Part shown: in pieces, positions 35,065 to 44,026 of the stretch
Numbering within the stretch: position 1 is the first letter of the stretch
Layout: the number at the start of each line of letters is the position of its first letter
From: Streptomyces sp. MNU76
Lineage (GTDB): Bacteria > Actinomycetota > Actinomycetes > Streptomycetales > Streptomycetaceae
Assembly (NCBI RefSeq): GCF_020982545.1
Contig: NZ_JAJKLK010000005.1
Location: forward strand, 62,001-126,000
DNA length: 64,000 nucleotides
Direction: 5' to 3'
Notes under the pieces: generated by a model
What the model saw: only the letters and a program-made list of their open reading frames with translations
The model's database searches: none
What the model was told of the DNA's origin: nothing
Position numbers and translations under genes: made by a program

Positions 35065-35921
35065 GAGGCCGACGGGGAGGCCGAGGCGGCGCTCTCGTCG
35101 TACGGGCCGATCCACTGCTCGTACAGGTCCTTGTACGTGCCGTCGGCCCTGGCCTCCGCCAGCGCCTTGTCGATCGCCGCGAGGAGCTTGGCGTTGCCCT
35201 TCTTGACCGTGAAGCCGTACTCCTCACCGGTGTTGATCTGCTCGGCCACGGTGTAGGCGTCGGCGAGGGTCGCGTCCTTGAGCCAGCCCTGGACCACCGG
35301 GTAGTCGATGACGACGGCGTCGACCTGGCCGGCGCGCAGGCCGTTGAGGACGGCGTCGGAGGACTCGAAGGAGACGGGGTCGAGGCCCTGGCTCTTGGCG
35401 TAGTCCTCGCCGGTGGTCTGTGCCTGGGTCCCGACCTTGTAGTCCCCGTCGCCCTTGAGGTCCGCGAAGGAACGGATGTCGGCCTTCTTGGCGGCGAGAA
35501 CGGCCTGCGTCGCCTCGAAGTAGGGGTCGGAGAAGTCGACGTTCTTCTTGCGCTCGTCGGTGATCGTCATACCGGCCGCGGCGAGGTCGCACTCGCCGGA
35601 GTTCAGGAAGGCGCCCGTCTTGAAGTTCTCGAACGGGGTGTCGACGATGTCCTGCTTCACCCCCAGGTCCTCGGCGACGAGGTCGATCAGGGACACGTCG
35701 AAGCCCTGGACCTTGCCGTCGATCTCGGACTGGAACGGCGGGTACGGCAGGTGGGTGCAGGTCGTGAGCTGACCGGCCTTCACCAGTTCGACCCCGCCGG
35801 CCGCGGTCTTGGTGGCGCCGCTGCCGCCGTCGTCCGAGGAACAGCCGGCCACGAGCAGCAGTCCGGCCGCGGCGGTGGTGGCGGCCAGGATGCGGGTCCG
35901 GCGTCCGGGGACCGAGTTCAC
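35061..35921 (-). CDS. polar amino-acid ABC transporter, substrate-binding lipoprotein
   Basis: A 286-residue family 3 solute-binding protein. The signal peptide ends in the lipobox LLVAGC, so the protein is tethered to the outer face of the membrane. The ligand domain has CTHLPYPPFQSEIDGKVQGF, DLAAAGMTITDERKKNVDFS (the conserved family segment) and a [13 protein letters not shown] tail. GTG at 35921 follows AGGAGGTC. First gene of the operon. The substrate is likely a polar or acidic amino acid; not determinable from sequence. Confidence 0.94.
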   Translation of the reverse strand: MNSVPGRRTRILAATTAAAGLLLVAGCSSDDGGSGATKTAAGGVELVKAGQLTTCTHLPYPPFQSEIDGKVQGFDVSLIDLVAEDLGVKQDIVDTPFENFKTGAFLNSGECDLAAAGMTITDERKKNVDFSDPYFEATQAVLAAKKADIRSFADLKGDGDYKVGTQAQTTGEDYAKSQGLDPVSFESSDAVLNGLRAGQVDAVVIDYPVVQGWLKDATLADAYTVAEQINTGEEYGFTVKKGNAKLLAAIDKALAEARADGTYKDLYEQWIGPYDESAASASPSAS

Positions 35922-36094
35922 GGGGAGACCTCCTGTAGGAAAACTGAGACAACCGATGATAAGGAAATCTTTGGCCTGCTCAAACTATTCCGATGGCTAC
36001 CGACCCGTCTGACCTCCGATGTCGCCGGTGAGGGGCGCCCAGGTGCCGTCGGTACCCTCGTCACCATCTACCCCGTCAGTGAAGAGAGCACCCC

Positions 36095-37195
36095 GTGACA
36101 CACCCGTTTCTGGATCTGGCCCCGCTGAGCGCGTCGCACTTCGCCGCGATCGAGGACCGGGTGGCCCGGCTGCTCTCCACCGAACAGGACGTCGTGATCA
36201 CCCAGGGCGAGGCGCTGCTGCCGCTGGAGGGCGCGATCCGCGGGGCCGCCGGGCCGGGCACGACCGCGCTGAACGTGATCACCGGTCCGTACGGGCAGAC
36301 CTTCGGTAACTGGCTGCGGGACTGCGGGGCGACGGTCGTCGACCTGGCGGTGCCCTTCCACACGGCGGTGACGGCCGGTCAGATCCGGGACGCCTTCGCC
36401 GAGCACCCGGCGATCGACTTCGTGTCGCTGGTCCACGCGGAGGCGGCGACCGGCAACACCAACCCCGTGGCGGAGATCGGCGAGGTGGTCCGCGAGCACG
36501 GCGCCCTGTTCTACCTGGACGCGGTGGCCTCCGTCGGCGCCGAGCCGGTGCTGCCGGACGCGTGGGGTGTCGACCTGTGCGTCATCGGGGCGCAGAAGGC
36601 GATGGGCGGGCCTGCCGGGGTCTCCGCGATCTCCGTGAGCGAGCGGGCGTGGGCGCGGATGGCGGCCAACCCGCGGGCGCCGCGCCGCTCGTACCTCTCG
36701 CTCCTGGACTGGAAGGAGCGCTGGATCGACGGCGGTCGCCGGGCCCTCCTGCACGCGCCCGCCCAGCTGGAGATGCTCGCCCTGGAGGCCTGCCTGGAGC
36801 GCATCGAGGCGGAGGGGCTCGACACCGTGATGTCCCGGCACGCGTCCGCCGCCGCGGCGACCCGGGCCGGGGCGCTCGCGCTGGGCGGGGGCCTGGAGCC
36901 GTACGTGCGCGAGGCGGCCGACGCCGCGCCGGTCGCCACGACCCTGCGGTCGCCCGCCGGGGTCGACGCCGCGGAGCTGGTCGGCAAGGCGCTCGCCACG
37001 GACCCGGCGCTCCCGCTGGCCGCCGGTGGCGGAGCCCTCGCCGCGGAGATGATCCGCGTGAACCACTACGGCCCCGACGCCACCCCGGGCGTCGTGCACT
37101 CCGCCCTCGCGGGACTGGGCGCGGCCCTGGCGGAGTTCGGCGCGAGCGTGGACCTGGAGGGGGCCCGGCGGGCGGCGGCGGAGGCCTGGGCGTAG
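36095..37195 (+). CDS. class V PLP-dependent aminotransferase
   Basis: A 366-residue fold-type I enzyme of the serine-pyruvate/alanine-glyoxylate aminotransferase group. HAEAATGNTNPVAEIGEVV and LYLDAVASVGAEPV are typical of the group; the PLP lysine is in CVIGAQKAMGGPAGV. It would interconvert small amino acids with glyoxylate or pyruvate in the cytoplasm. GTG start at 36095 is weakly supported by GAAGAGAG. It is divergent from the amino-acid transporter operon, 173 bp apart, and upstream of the ectoine operon on the same strand. Confidence 0.9.
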   Translation: MTHPFLDLAPLSASHFAAIEDRVARLLSTEQDVVITQGEALLPLEGAIRGAAGPGTTALNVITGPYGQTFGNWLRDCGATVVDLAVPFHTAVTAGQIRDAFAEHPAIDFVSLVHAEAATGNTNPVAEIGEVVREHGALFYLDAVASVGAEPVLPDAWGVDLCVIGAQKAMGGPAGVSAISVSERAWARMAANPRAPRRSYLSLLDWKERWIDGGRRALLHAPAQLEMLALEACLERIEAEGLDTVMSRHASAAAATRAGALALGGGLEPYVREAADAAPVATTLRSPAGVDAAELVGKALATDPALPLAAGGGALAAEMIRVNHYGPDATPGVVHSALAGLGAALAEFGASVDLEGARRAAAEAWA

Positions 37196-37534
37196 GGAAG
37201 CACTTCCGCCGGGGGAATTGCATCGACTTTCACAACAGGAATACAGTGGAATTCACAGCGCAGAATCCCGTATTCTTCTGCCCGCTCTTCCCTCGTCTAA
37301 ACGCAAAAGTTTCGCGAACACCCGCGGGGACGGTTCGAGCAGAAGTCGTGAGGGTTACGTACATGTGACCGACTCCACAGCCCGCCCGTTTTGTACGGTA
37401 ATTTACGGGTGAAACCAACCATAACGACTGGGCACGCTGGGGGTCTTCACGCCCGCGTGATAACACGAGAACGGCCCATATGTAACCCTGCGCGGCGATG
37501 CAATTCGAAATTCCCATGGGTAAATTCAAGCCCC
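37196..37534. promoter_or_regulatory. 339-bp AT-richer control region upstream of ectA
   Basis: No gene is seen. Composition is clearly lower in GC than the surroundings. An 11-bp perfect inverted repeat frames it: GAATTGCATCG at 37215-37225 and CGATGCAATTC at 37496-37506. A hairpin-like CCCGTTTTGTACGGTAATTT (followed by ACGGG) lies near 37385. It likely holds osmotically controlled promoters of the ectoine operon. ectA lacks an obvious ribosome site. Confidence 0.5.
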
Positions 37535-38182
37535 ATGACTGCCGCACAAGCAGAACCACTGACGGAAATCGCGGAAGGGATTCGGATCGATCGCCCGGAC
37601 GTGTCGGACGGCGCGTCCCTCTGGCGCATCGCCAGCGAGTCCGGAGCCCTGGACCTGAACTCCTCGTACAGCTATCTCCTGTGGTGCCGGGACTTCGCGG
37701 ACACCTCGGCGGTGGCGCGGGACGAGTCCGGGGAGCCGGTCGGGTTCGTGACCGGGTACGTGCGGCCGGAGCGGCCGGACACCCTGCTGGTGTGGCAGGT
37801 GGCCGTCGACGAGGCGCACCGAGGGCTCGGGCTCGCGGCCGCGCTGCTGGACGGGCTCACCGCCCGGGTCGCGCGACGGCACCCGCTGACCACCCTGGAG
37901 ACGACCATCACCCCCGGTAACACCGCCTCCGAGCGCCTGTTCGCCGCGTTCGCCGAGCGGCACGGCGCGAGCGTCGAGCGCACGGTCCTGTTCGAGGCGG
38001 GGGACTTCCCGGACGGCCCGCACCAGCCCGAGGTGCTCCACCGCATCGGCCCGCTGACCCCTGAGACCCGCCGCCCGTCCCGGGTCCCCGCCCGACCGGC
38101 GTCTCCGCCCGACCGGAGGCACCCTTCTCCACTCCCCTTCTCCCCTCACCCTCCCCACGCACCGAGGAGCGATTCGACGTGA
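37535..38182 (+). CDS. ectA: L-2,4-diaminobutyrate acetyltransferase
   Basis: A 215-residue GNAT acetyltransferase making N4-acetyl-2,4-diaminobutyrate, second step of ectoine synthesis. Motifs include DLNSSYSYLLWCRDF, TGYVRPERPDTLLVWQVAVD and the acetyl-CoA loop RGLGLAAALLDGL, all standard for EctA. ATG at 37535 matches the family N-terminus (MTAAQAEPL); no good ribosome site is seen, so it could be translated from a near-leaderless message. The last about 45 residues are Pro/Arg/Ser-rich and longer than usual, running up to an overlap with ectB (GTGA). Confidence 0.96.
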   Translation: MTAAQAEPLTEIAEGIRIDRPDVSDGASLWRIASESGALDLNSSYSYLLWCRDFADTSAVARDESGEPVGFVTGYVRPERPDTLLVWQVAVDEAHRGLGLAAALLDGLTARVARRHPLTTLETTITPGNTASERLFAAFAERHGASVERTVLFEAGDFPDGPHQPEVLHRIGPLTPETRRPSRVPARPASPPDRRHPSPLPFSPHPPHAPRSDST

Positions 38183-39450
38183 CCATCACCCAGCCCGACC
38201 TGAGCGTCTTCGAGACCCTGGAGTCCGAGGTGCGCAGCTACTGCCGCGGCTGGCCCACCGTCTTCGACCGCGCGCAGGGCAGCCGGATGTTCGACGAGGA
38301 CGGCCACACGTACCTGGACTTCTTCGCCGGCGCCGGTTCACTCAACTACGGCCACAACAACCCCGTGCTCAAACGCGCCCTCATCGACTATCTGGAACGG
38401 GACGGCGTCACCCACGGGCTCGACATGTCGACGACGGCCAAGCGGGCGTTCCTGGAGTCCTTCCAGAACCTGGTGCTGCGGCCGCGCGACCTGCCGTACA
38501 AGGTCATGTTCCCGGGGCCGACGGGCACCAACGCGGTGGAGTCCGCGCTGAAGCTGGCGCGGAAGGTGAAGGGGCGCGAGGCCATCGTGTCGTTCACCAA
38601 CGCCTTCCACGGCATGTCGCTCGGTTCGCTCGCCGTCACCGGCAACGCCTTCAAGCGGGCCGGGGCGGGGATCCCGCTGGTGCACGGCACCCCGATGCCG
38701 TTCGACAACTACTTCGACGGCACGGTCGAGGACTTCCTGTGGTTCGAGCGGCTCCTGGAGGACCAGGGCTCCGGGCTGAACAAGCCCGCCGCGGTGATCG
38801 TGGAGACCGTGCAGGGCGAGGGCGGCATCAACGTCGCCCGTCCGGAGTGGCTGCGCGCGCTCGCCGAGCTGTGCGAGCGGCAGGACATGCTGCTCATCGT
38901 CGACGACATCCAGATGGGCTGCGGTCGTACGGGCGCCTTCTTCTCGTTCGAGGAGGCCGGCATCACGCCCGACATCGTCACCGTCTCGAAGTCGATCAGC
39001 GGCTACGGGCTGCCGATGTCGCTCTGCCTGTTCAAGCCGGAGCTGGACATCTGGGAGCCGGGCGAGCACAACGGCACCTTCCGCGGCAACAACCCCGCGT
39101 TCGTGACGGCGACGGCCGCGCTGGAGGCGTACTGGGCCGACGGCTCCGCCATGGAGAAGCAGACCCGCAAGCGCGGTGAGCAGGTCGAGCAGGCGCTCAT
39201 CTCCATCACGGAGGAGAACCTCGCCGACGTGAAGGAGTACCGGGGCCGCGGCCTGGTGTGGGGCATGGAGTTCCACGACAAGGAGCGCGCGGGCCGGGTG
39301 GCCAAGCGGGCCTTCGAACTCGGGCTGCTGATCGAGACGTCCGGCCCGGAGAGCGAGGTCGTCAAACTGCTGCCGGCCCTCACCATCACCCCCGACGAGC
39401 TGGACGAGGGCCTGCGCGTCCTCGCCCGCGCCGTCCGGGAAACCGTCTGA
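38179..39450 (+). CDS. ectB: diaminobutyrate-2-oxoglutarate aminotransferase
   Basis: A 423-residue class III PLP aminotransferase that makes L-2,4-diaminobutyrate from aspartate semialdehyde and glutamate, the first ectoine step. [55 protein letters not shown] and the PLP lysine in [15 protein letters not shown] are diagnostic. The GTG start overlaps the ectA stop by four bases. Full length and intact. Confidence 0.97.
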   Translation: MTITQPDLSVFETLESEVRSYCRGWPTVFDRAQGSRMFDEDGHTYLDFFAGAGSLNYGHNNPVLKRALIDYLERDGVTHGLDMSTTAKRAFLESFQNLVLRPRDLPYKVMFPGPTGTNAVESALKLARKVKGREAIVSFTNAFHGMSLGSLAVTGNAFKRAGAGIPLVHGTPMPFDNYFDGTVEDFLWFERLLEDQGSGLNKPAAVIVETVQGEGGINVARPEWLRALAELCERQDMLLIVDDIQMGCGRTGAFFSFEEAGITPDIVTVSKSISGYGLPMSLCLFKPELDIWEPGEHNGTFRGNNPAFVTATAALEAYWADGSAMEKQTRKRGEQVEQALISITEENLADVKEYRGRGLVWGMEFHDKERAGRVAKRAFELGLLIETSGPESEVVKLLPALTITPDELDEGLRVLARAVRETV

Positions 39451-39527
39451 GCAACCGTCTGGGTAATCGCCCGGGTAATCGCCCGGGACACCGTCAGAGA
39501 AGGCTGAGAAGGAGGCCTGGAACCACC

Positions 39528-39932
39528 GTGATCGTCCGTTCTTTCAAGGATCTGGAAGGCACCGACCGGCACGTCAAAGCCGCGTCCGGCACGTGGGAGA
39601 GCAAACGCATCGTCCTCGCCAAGGAGAGGGTCGGTTTCTCCCTGCACGAGACGGTCCTCTACGCGGGCACGGAGACGTCGATGTGGTACGCGAACCACAT
39701 CGAGGCCGTGGTGTGCGTCGAGGGCGAGGCCGAGCTGACCGACAACGAGACCGGGCGCACGTACACGATCACGCCCGGGACCATGTACCTCCTCGACGGG
39801 CACGAGCGGCACACGATGCGGATCAAGGAGGACTTCCGCTGCATCTGTGTGTTCAACCCGCCCGTGACCGGACGGGAGGACCACGACGAGAACGGCGTGT
39901 ATCCGCTGCTCACCGAGCCCGAGGAGGTGTGA
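39528..39932 (+). CDS. ectC: ectoine synthase
   Basis: A 134-residue cupin that closes N4-acetyldiaminobutyrate to ectoine. [18 protein letters not shown] is the family N-terminus; [18 protein letters not shown] and [20 protein letters not shown] hold the metal and substrate residues. GTG at 39528 follows GGAGG at 39511-39515. The 77-bp gap after ectB contains short repeats (GTAATCGCCCGG twice) but no gene. Confidence 0.97.
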   Translation: MIVRSFKDLEGTDRHVKAASGTWESKRIVLAKERVGFSLHETVLYAGTETSMWYANHIEAVVCVEGEAELTDNETGRTYTITPGTMYLLDGHERHTMRIKEDFRCICVFNPPVTGREDHDENGVYPLLTEPEEV

Positions 39933-39939
39933 CATCACC

Positions 39940-40854
39940 ATGACCACGACCACCACGATGAACACTGCCACCACCGTCCCCGACCTCTACCCCAGCCGCG
40001 GGGCCACCGAGGTGTCGGTCCCGCGTCAGGACCCGGTCGTCTGGGGCTCCCCCGGCACGCCCGGTCCCATCTCCCTCGCCGAACTCCAGGCGTACGAGCG
40101 CGACGGCTTCCTCCCCGTGGAGCAGTTGATCGAGCCGGACGAGGTCGCCGTGTACCGGCAGGAGCTGGAGCGGCTCGTCGCCGATCCGGCGATCCGCGCC
40201 GACGACCGCTCGATCGTCGAGCCGAAGTCGCAGGAGATCCGGTCGGTCTTCGAGGTCCACCGGATCAGCGAGCTGTTCGCGCAGCTGGTGCGGGACGAGC
40301 GGGTCGTCGGGCGGGCCCGGCAGATCCTCGGCTCGGACGTCTACGTCCACCAGTCGCGGATCAACGTGAAGCCGGGCTTCGGCGCGTCCGGGTTCTACTG
40401 GCACTCCGACTTCGAGACCTGGCACGCCGAGGACGGGCTGCCGAACATGCGGACGGTGTCCGTCTCGATCGCGCTGACCGAGAATTACGACACCAACGGC
40501 GGTCTGATGATCATGCCGGGGTCGCACCGGACGTTCCTCGGCTGCGCGGGCGCCACCCCGAAGGACAACTACAAGAAGTCGCTGCAGATGCAGGACGCCG
40601 GCACCCCGTCCGACGAGGCGCTCACGGCCATGGCGTCCGAGTACGGCATCAAGCTGTTCACGGGCAAGGCCGGTTCGTCGACCTGGTTCGACTGCAACTG
40701 CATGCACGGGTCCGGTGACAACATCACACCGTTCCCGCGCAGCAACGTCTTCATCGTCTTCAACAGCGTGGAGAACGCGGCCGTGGAGCCGTTCGCCGCG
40801 CCGGTACGGCGGCCGGAGTTCATCGGCGCACGGGACTTCACCCCGGTGCGGTGA
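39940..40854 (+). CDS. ectD: ectoine hydroxylase
   Basis: A 304-residue Fe(II)/2-oxoglutarate dioxygenase of the PhyH family converting ectoine to 5-hydroxyectoine. The iron ligands are in FYWHSDFETWHAEDG (HxD) and the distal His in NCMHGSGDN; the family stretch SRINVKPGFGASGFYWHSD is present. ATG at 39940 lies seven bases after the ectC stop with GAGGAGG upstream. Its presence means the organism can make both ectoine and hydroxyectoine. Confidence 0.97.
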   Translation: MTTTTTMNTATTVPDLYPSRGATEVSVPRQDPVVWGSPGTPGPISLAELQAYERDGFLPVEQLIEPDEVAVYRQELERLVADPAIRADDRSIVEPKSQEIRSVFEVHRISELFAQLVRDERVVGRARQILGSDVYVHQSRINVKPGFGASGFYWHSDFETWHAEDGLPNMRTVSVSIALTENYDTNGGLMIMPGSHRTFLGCAGATPKDNYKKSLQMQDAGTPSDEALTAMASEYGIKLFTGKAGSSTWFDCNCMHGSGDNITPFPRSNVFIVFNSVENAAVEPFAAPVRRPEFIGARDFTPVR

Positions 40855-40876
40855 GCCCACCGTCCCCCTGACGGGC

Positions 40877-40909
40877 CCGGGCGGTCGCCACCCCTGAGCG
40901 ACCGCCCGG
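40877..40909. terminator. terminator of the ectoine operon
   Basis: CCGGGCGGTCGC, loop CACCCCTGA, then the exact 12-bp complement. It separates ectD from the convergent ZAS/MDMPI gene. Confidence 0.85.
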
Positions 40910-40949
40910 CCCCTTCCGCATGCCTATGGGGCGCGTACGTCCACGAGCC

Positions 40950-42044
40950 CTAGAGCCAGGCCAACGACGCCGCCCTCTCCAGCACGTCCCGTGCCGCGCT
41001 CTCGTCGCCCGTGATGGCCCTCGGTACCGCCTCCGGGGTGTGGCGGCCGCCGACGAGGAGGCAGAAGTCGACGGGATCCAGGCTGAGTTCGGCGTGCACG
41101 GGGCCCGTGTCGTCGCCGAGGATCCAGCTGGTGCAGGTGGGCCCGGTGACCTCGAAGAGGACGGGCGGCGCGTCGTGCAGGGCCAGACCGAGGATGCGGA
41201 CGGCCAGCCGGACCAGGGACCACAGATGCTCGGCGGGGGGCGGCGGCACGGGGAGGCCGAGGGCCCGGCCGATGTCGTCCGTGTGGATCCAGGCCTCGAA
41301 GGCGCGGATCACGAAGTGGTCGGCGACCGGCAGCCGCAGGCCCAGCACCGTGACGGGGCGGGCGGCGAGTTCGGGGTCGGCGGCCTCGGAGGTGGCGAGC
41401 AGCGCGGCGGCCTGCGCGGCCCACGTGGCGACCGTCTGCGCGGGCGTGCGCCGGTGCTCGTGGGCGATGACGTCGGCGGTGCGCCGGGCCCAGGCGTCCC
41501 CGGCGGGGATCCCGTCCGGGATGTGCGAGACGGGCAGCCCTGTGTCGACGCCCAGGCATACGGCCAGGTGTTCGTCGGCGGCGACGAGGTGGGCGACGGT
41601 GGCGTGGGCGTCCCAGTCGTGCACGACCGGGACGCCCCAGCGGCCCTCCACCTCCGGTACCAGCGCCTGGAGTCCGGCCACGGCCGCGGCGTAGGGCGCC
41701 GCGTGGTGGGCGATCTCGGCGGCCCGGGGGCGGCGGGAGCGGAGGGCGAGCGAGAGGACGCCGTCGGCGCCCGCGTCCACGCCACCACCGCCCGGGCCAC
41801 CGGCCACGGCACCGCCCGGGCGCCCGGGCGCCGCGCCATCCGGGTGCCCGTTCACCGCACCGCCCGGGCGCCCGTCCGCTGATCCGTCCAGCAGTCGTAC
41901 CGTGTCGCGCAGGCGTTCCGCCTCTGCCGCGCACGACGGGCAGGCGGCCAGGTGCGGGGTGACTCCGCGCAGGTCGCCGGGCGGGAGCGCGCCGACGGCC
42001 CAGGCGGCCAGCAGCTCCCGCACGCCGTCGTGGTCGTTGGTCAT
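40950..42044 (-). CDS. zinc-finger (ZAS-like) and MDMPI-domain fusion, probable anti-sigma factor
   Basis: A 364-residue protein with two parts. Residues about 1-50 resemble a zf-HC2/ZAS anti-sigma domain: a helical start, then HLAACPSCAAEAERL (HxxxCxxC). After a Gly/Pro linker, residues about 105-300 match the mycothiol-dependent maleylpyruvate isomerase/DinB domain (WDAHATVAHLVAADEHLAV; AWIHTDDIGRALGLP), with the metal-type histidines kept, and a C-terminal sterol-carrier-like part follows. It is 76 bp downstream of an ECF sigma gene on the same strand, so it probably controls that sigma factor; the MDMPI part could sense mycothiol or redox state. No membrane segment. Confidence 0.85.
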   Translation of the reverse strand: MTNDHDGVRELLAAWAVGALPPGDLRGVTPHLAACPSCAAEAERLRDTVRLLDGSADGRPGGAVNGHPDGAAPGRPGGAVAGGPGGGGVDAGADGVLSLALRSRRPRAAEIAHHAAPYAAAVAGLQALVPEVEGRWGVPVVHDWDAHATVAHLVAADEHLAVCLGVDTGLPVSHIPDGIPAGDAWARRTADVIAHEHRRTPAQTVATWAAQAAALLATSEAADPELAARPVTVLGLRLPVADHFVIRAFEAWIHTDDIGRALGLPVPPPPAEHLWSLVRLAVRILGLALHDAPPVLFEVTGPTCTSWILGDDTGPVHAELSLDPVDFCLLVGGRHTPEAVPRAITGDESAARDVLERAASLAWL

Positions 42045-42120
42045 CGCGCGCCGCCCTTTCGCCCTGCCACGTCCACGATACGCAGGTGCCGCGCGCTCCG
42101 GACGGTCCCGTGCGCCCCCA

Positions 42121-42729
42121 TCACGCGCCCCTTGCCGCTGCCGGATCCGGTGGGTCCGCGAGGGACTCCGCCAGTTTGCGCAGCGCCGAGCGGAGGCGGG
42201 TCTTCGCGGTGCCCTCGGGTATCCCGAGCTCGACGGCGGCCTGGCGGTAGGTGCGGCCCGCGAAGTAGGCGAGGTGGACCACCTCCCGCTGGGGGCGCGG
42301 GAGTTCGGCGAGGGCGGTGTGCAGCTTCAGGGAGCGCTCGCGCTCGACGACCGCCTCGGCCGGGTCGGGGCCCGCGTCGGGGATGGCGTGCAGCGCCGAG
42401 TCGTCCGCTCGGACGTCCTTGCGGTGCCGGGCCTCACCGCGCACCCAGTCCACGGCCCGCCGGTGGGCGACCATGGACAGCCAGGTGCGCAGCGAGCCCC
42501 GGCGCGCGTCGAAGCCGTACGGCCTGCTCCAGAGCTGGGCGAAGACCTCCTGCGCCACGTCCTCGGCGGCCGCCGGGCTGCGGGTGACCCGGACGGCCAC
42601 CCGCCGGACGAGTCCCCCGTACGCCGCGTACGCCTCACGCAGCGCGGACTCGTCCCCGTACACCAGCCGCCGATGCAACTCCACATCGATGGACGGCTGT
42701 TCGAGCGTCGGCTCCACCGGCACCACCAC
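42121..42729 (-). CDS. ECF RNA polymerase sigma factor
   Basis: A 202-residue ECF sigma factor (SigK/SigL-like). Region 2 covers residues about 25-95 (DVAQEVFAQLWSRPYGFD; GSLRTWLSMVAHRRAVDWVR) and region 4 about 135-190 (LPRPQREVVHLAYFAGRTYR; LGIPEGTAKTRLRSALRKL). It would direct polymerase to a small stress regulon. The GTG start begins a GTG GTG GTG run, so the exact start is uncertain by one or two codons. The neighbour downstream is its likely anti-sigma factor. Confidence 0.93.
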   Translation of the reverse strand: MVVPVEPTLEQPSIDVELHRRLVYGDESALREAYAAYGGLVRRVAVRVTRSPAAAEDVAQEVFAQLWSRPYGFDARRGSLRTWLSMVAHRRAVDWVRGEARHRKDVRADDSALHAIPDAGPDPAEAVVERERSLKLHTALAELPRPQREVVHLAYFAGRTYRQAAVELGIPEGTAKTRLRSALRKLAESLADPPDPAAARGA

Positions 42730-42775
42730 CTAGTGATGCCCTTCCTAGCGTCCTGGGGCGGTCCGCGCCAGTGGG

Positions 42776-43834
42776 TCAGGGAAGTCGGCCGGACAGGGCG
42801 TCCAGAAGCCGGTCGACGTCCGCCGGTGTGTTGTACAGGTGGAAGGCGGCCCGCAGATGGCCCGCGCGATCGGAGACCTCGATCCCCGCTCGGCTCAACT
42901 CCGCCTGCCGCCGCCCGAGTCCGGGCACCGACACGATCGCCGACCCGGGCGCGGGCACCGGCTCGCGGCCCAGCGCGGCGAGACCCGCGCGGAACCGGTC
43001 GGCCAGCGCCAGGTCATGGTCCCGTACGTTCGCCACGCCCAGCTCGTCGATCAGCGCCAGGGAGCGGCGGGCGCCCGCGTAGGAGAACAGGCTGGGGCTC
43101 TCGTCGAACCGGCGGGCGGAGCGGGCGAGTTCCTCGACCGGGCCGTAGCAGCTGTCCCACGGCTCCTCCCCCGCGACCCAGCCGGCGAAGACGGGGGTGA
43201 GCCCGCCGAGGTCCTCCGGAACGACGAGGAAGGTGACTCCGCGCGGGCACAGCAGCCATTTGAAGGCGACGGCGACGACGTAGTCGTACGCGTCCGCCTC
43301 GATCGGCAGCCAGCCGGCGGACTGCGACGCGTCGACGAAGGTACGCGCTCCCCGCTCCCGGGCCGCCTCGCGGATCGCGTCCAGGTCGGCGACCCGGCCG
43401 TCGGCGGACTGCGCGGCGCTCACCGCGACGAGTGCGGTGCCGGGCCGCACCGACTCGGCGACGCGCTCCAGCGGCACCTGGCGCACCTTGAGGTCACCGC
43501 GCACATGGAAGGGGTTCACGAGGGACGCGAACTCGCCCTCGGCCGTCAGCACCTCGGCGCCCGCCGGGAGCGCGGCGGCGATCAGGCCGCTGTAGACGGC
43601 GACCGAGGCCCCGGCCGCCACGCGGCGGTCCGGCACCCCGGTGATCCGGCCGAACGCCGCCCGCGCGGCCTCCACGTCGGCGAACATGTCCTGCGGCTGC
43701 CCGGCGGCCACGGACTCCACGGCCGCCCTCATCGCGTCGACCGCTCGGGCGGGCAGCAGGCCCGTACTGGCGGTGTTCAGGTAGGTGTTCTTCGGGACGA
43801 ACTCGGCACGAACGAGGCTCTCGAAGGTTTCCAT
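42776..43834 (-). CDS. class V aminotransferase (cysteine desulfurase-like fold)
   Basis: A 352-residue PLP enzyme of aminotransferase class V. NTYLNTASTGLLPARAVDAM is the family N-terminus, TFVDASQSAGWLPI carries the cofactor Asp, and the PLP lysine is in VAVAFKWLLCPRGVTF. No catalytic Cys loop of cysteine desulfurases is evident, so an aminotransferase or epimerase role is more likely. ATG at 43834 is favoured over the longer frame because of the METFESLVRAEF start. It lies 46 bp upstream of the sigma gene's coding start region, same strand. Confidence 0.88.
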   Translation of the reverse strand: METFESLVRAEFVPKNTYLNTASTGLLPARAVDAMRAAVESVAAGQPQDMFADVEAARAAFGRITGVPDRRVAAGASVAVYSGLIAAALPAGAEVLTAEGEFASLVNPFHVRGDLKVRQVPLERVAESVRPGTALVAVSAAQSADGRVADLDAIREAARERGARTFVDASQSAGWLPIEADAYDYVVAVAFKWLLCPRGVTFLVVPEDLGGLTPVFAGWVAGEEPWDSCYGPVEELARSARRFDESPSLFSYAGARRSLALIDELGVANVRDHDLALADRFRAGLAALGREPVPAPGSAIVSVPGLGRRQAELSRAGIEVSDRAGHLRAAFHLYNTPADVDRLLDALSGRLP

Positions 43835-43929
43835 GGGACCACTGTGGGGCCGGGCGCATCCCACGTCCATTGAGAAGTTTTGCGCCCTGTCCCCAAGCAA
43901 CGCTTATGCATGGCGCCTGACCTGCACCG

Positions 43930-43975
43930 CGGCGCCCCCTTTAGGGGCGCGGGGAACCGCGCGAGCAACCACGAC
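43930..43975. repeat. intergenic repeat, family B copy
   Basis: GCGCCCCCTTTAGGGGCGCG hairpin followed by GGGAACCGCGCGAGCAACCA. Matches the copy at 45701-45750. Confidence 0.6.
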
Positions 43976-44026
43976 GGACCCGCGGCCCGCGAGCCACCGC
44001 ACCCCTACTGCGCTGCCCGGCGCCCT

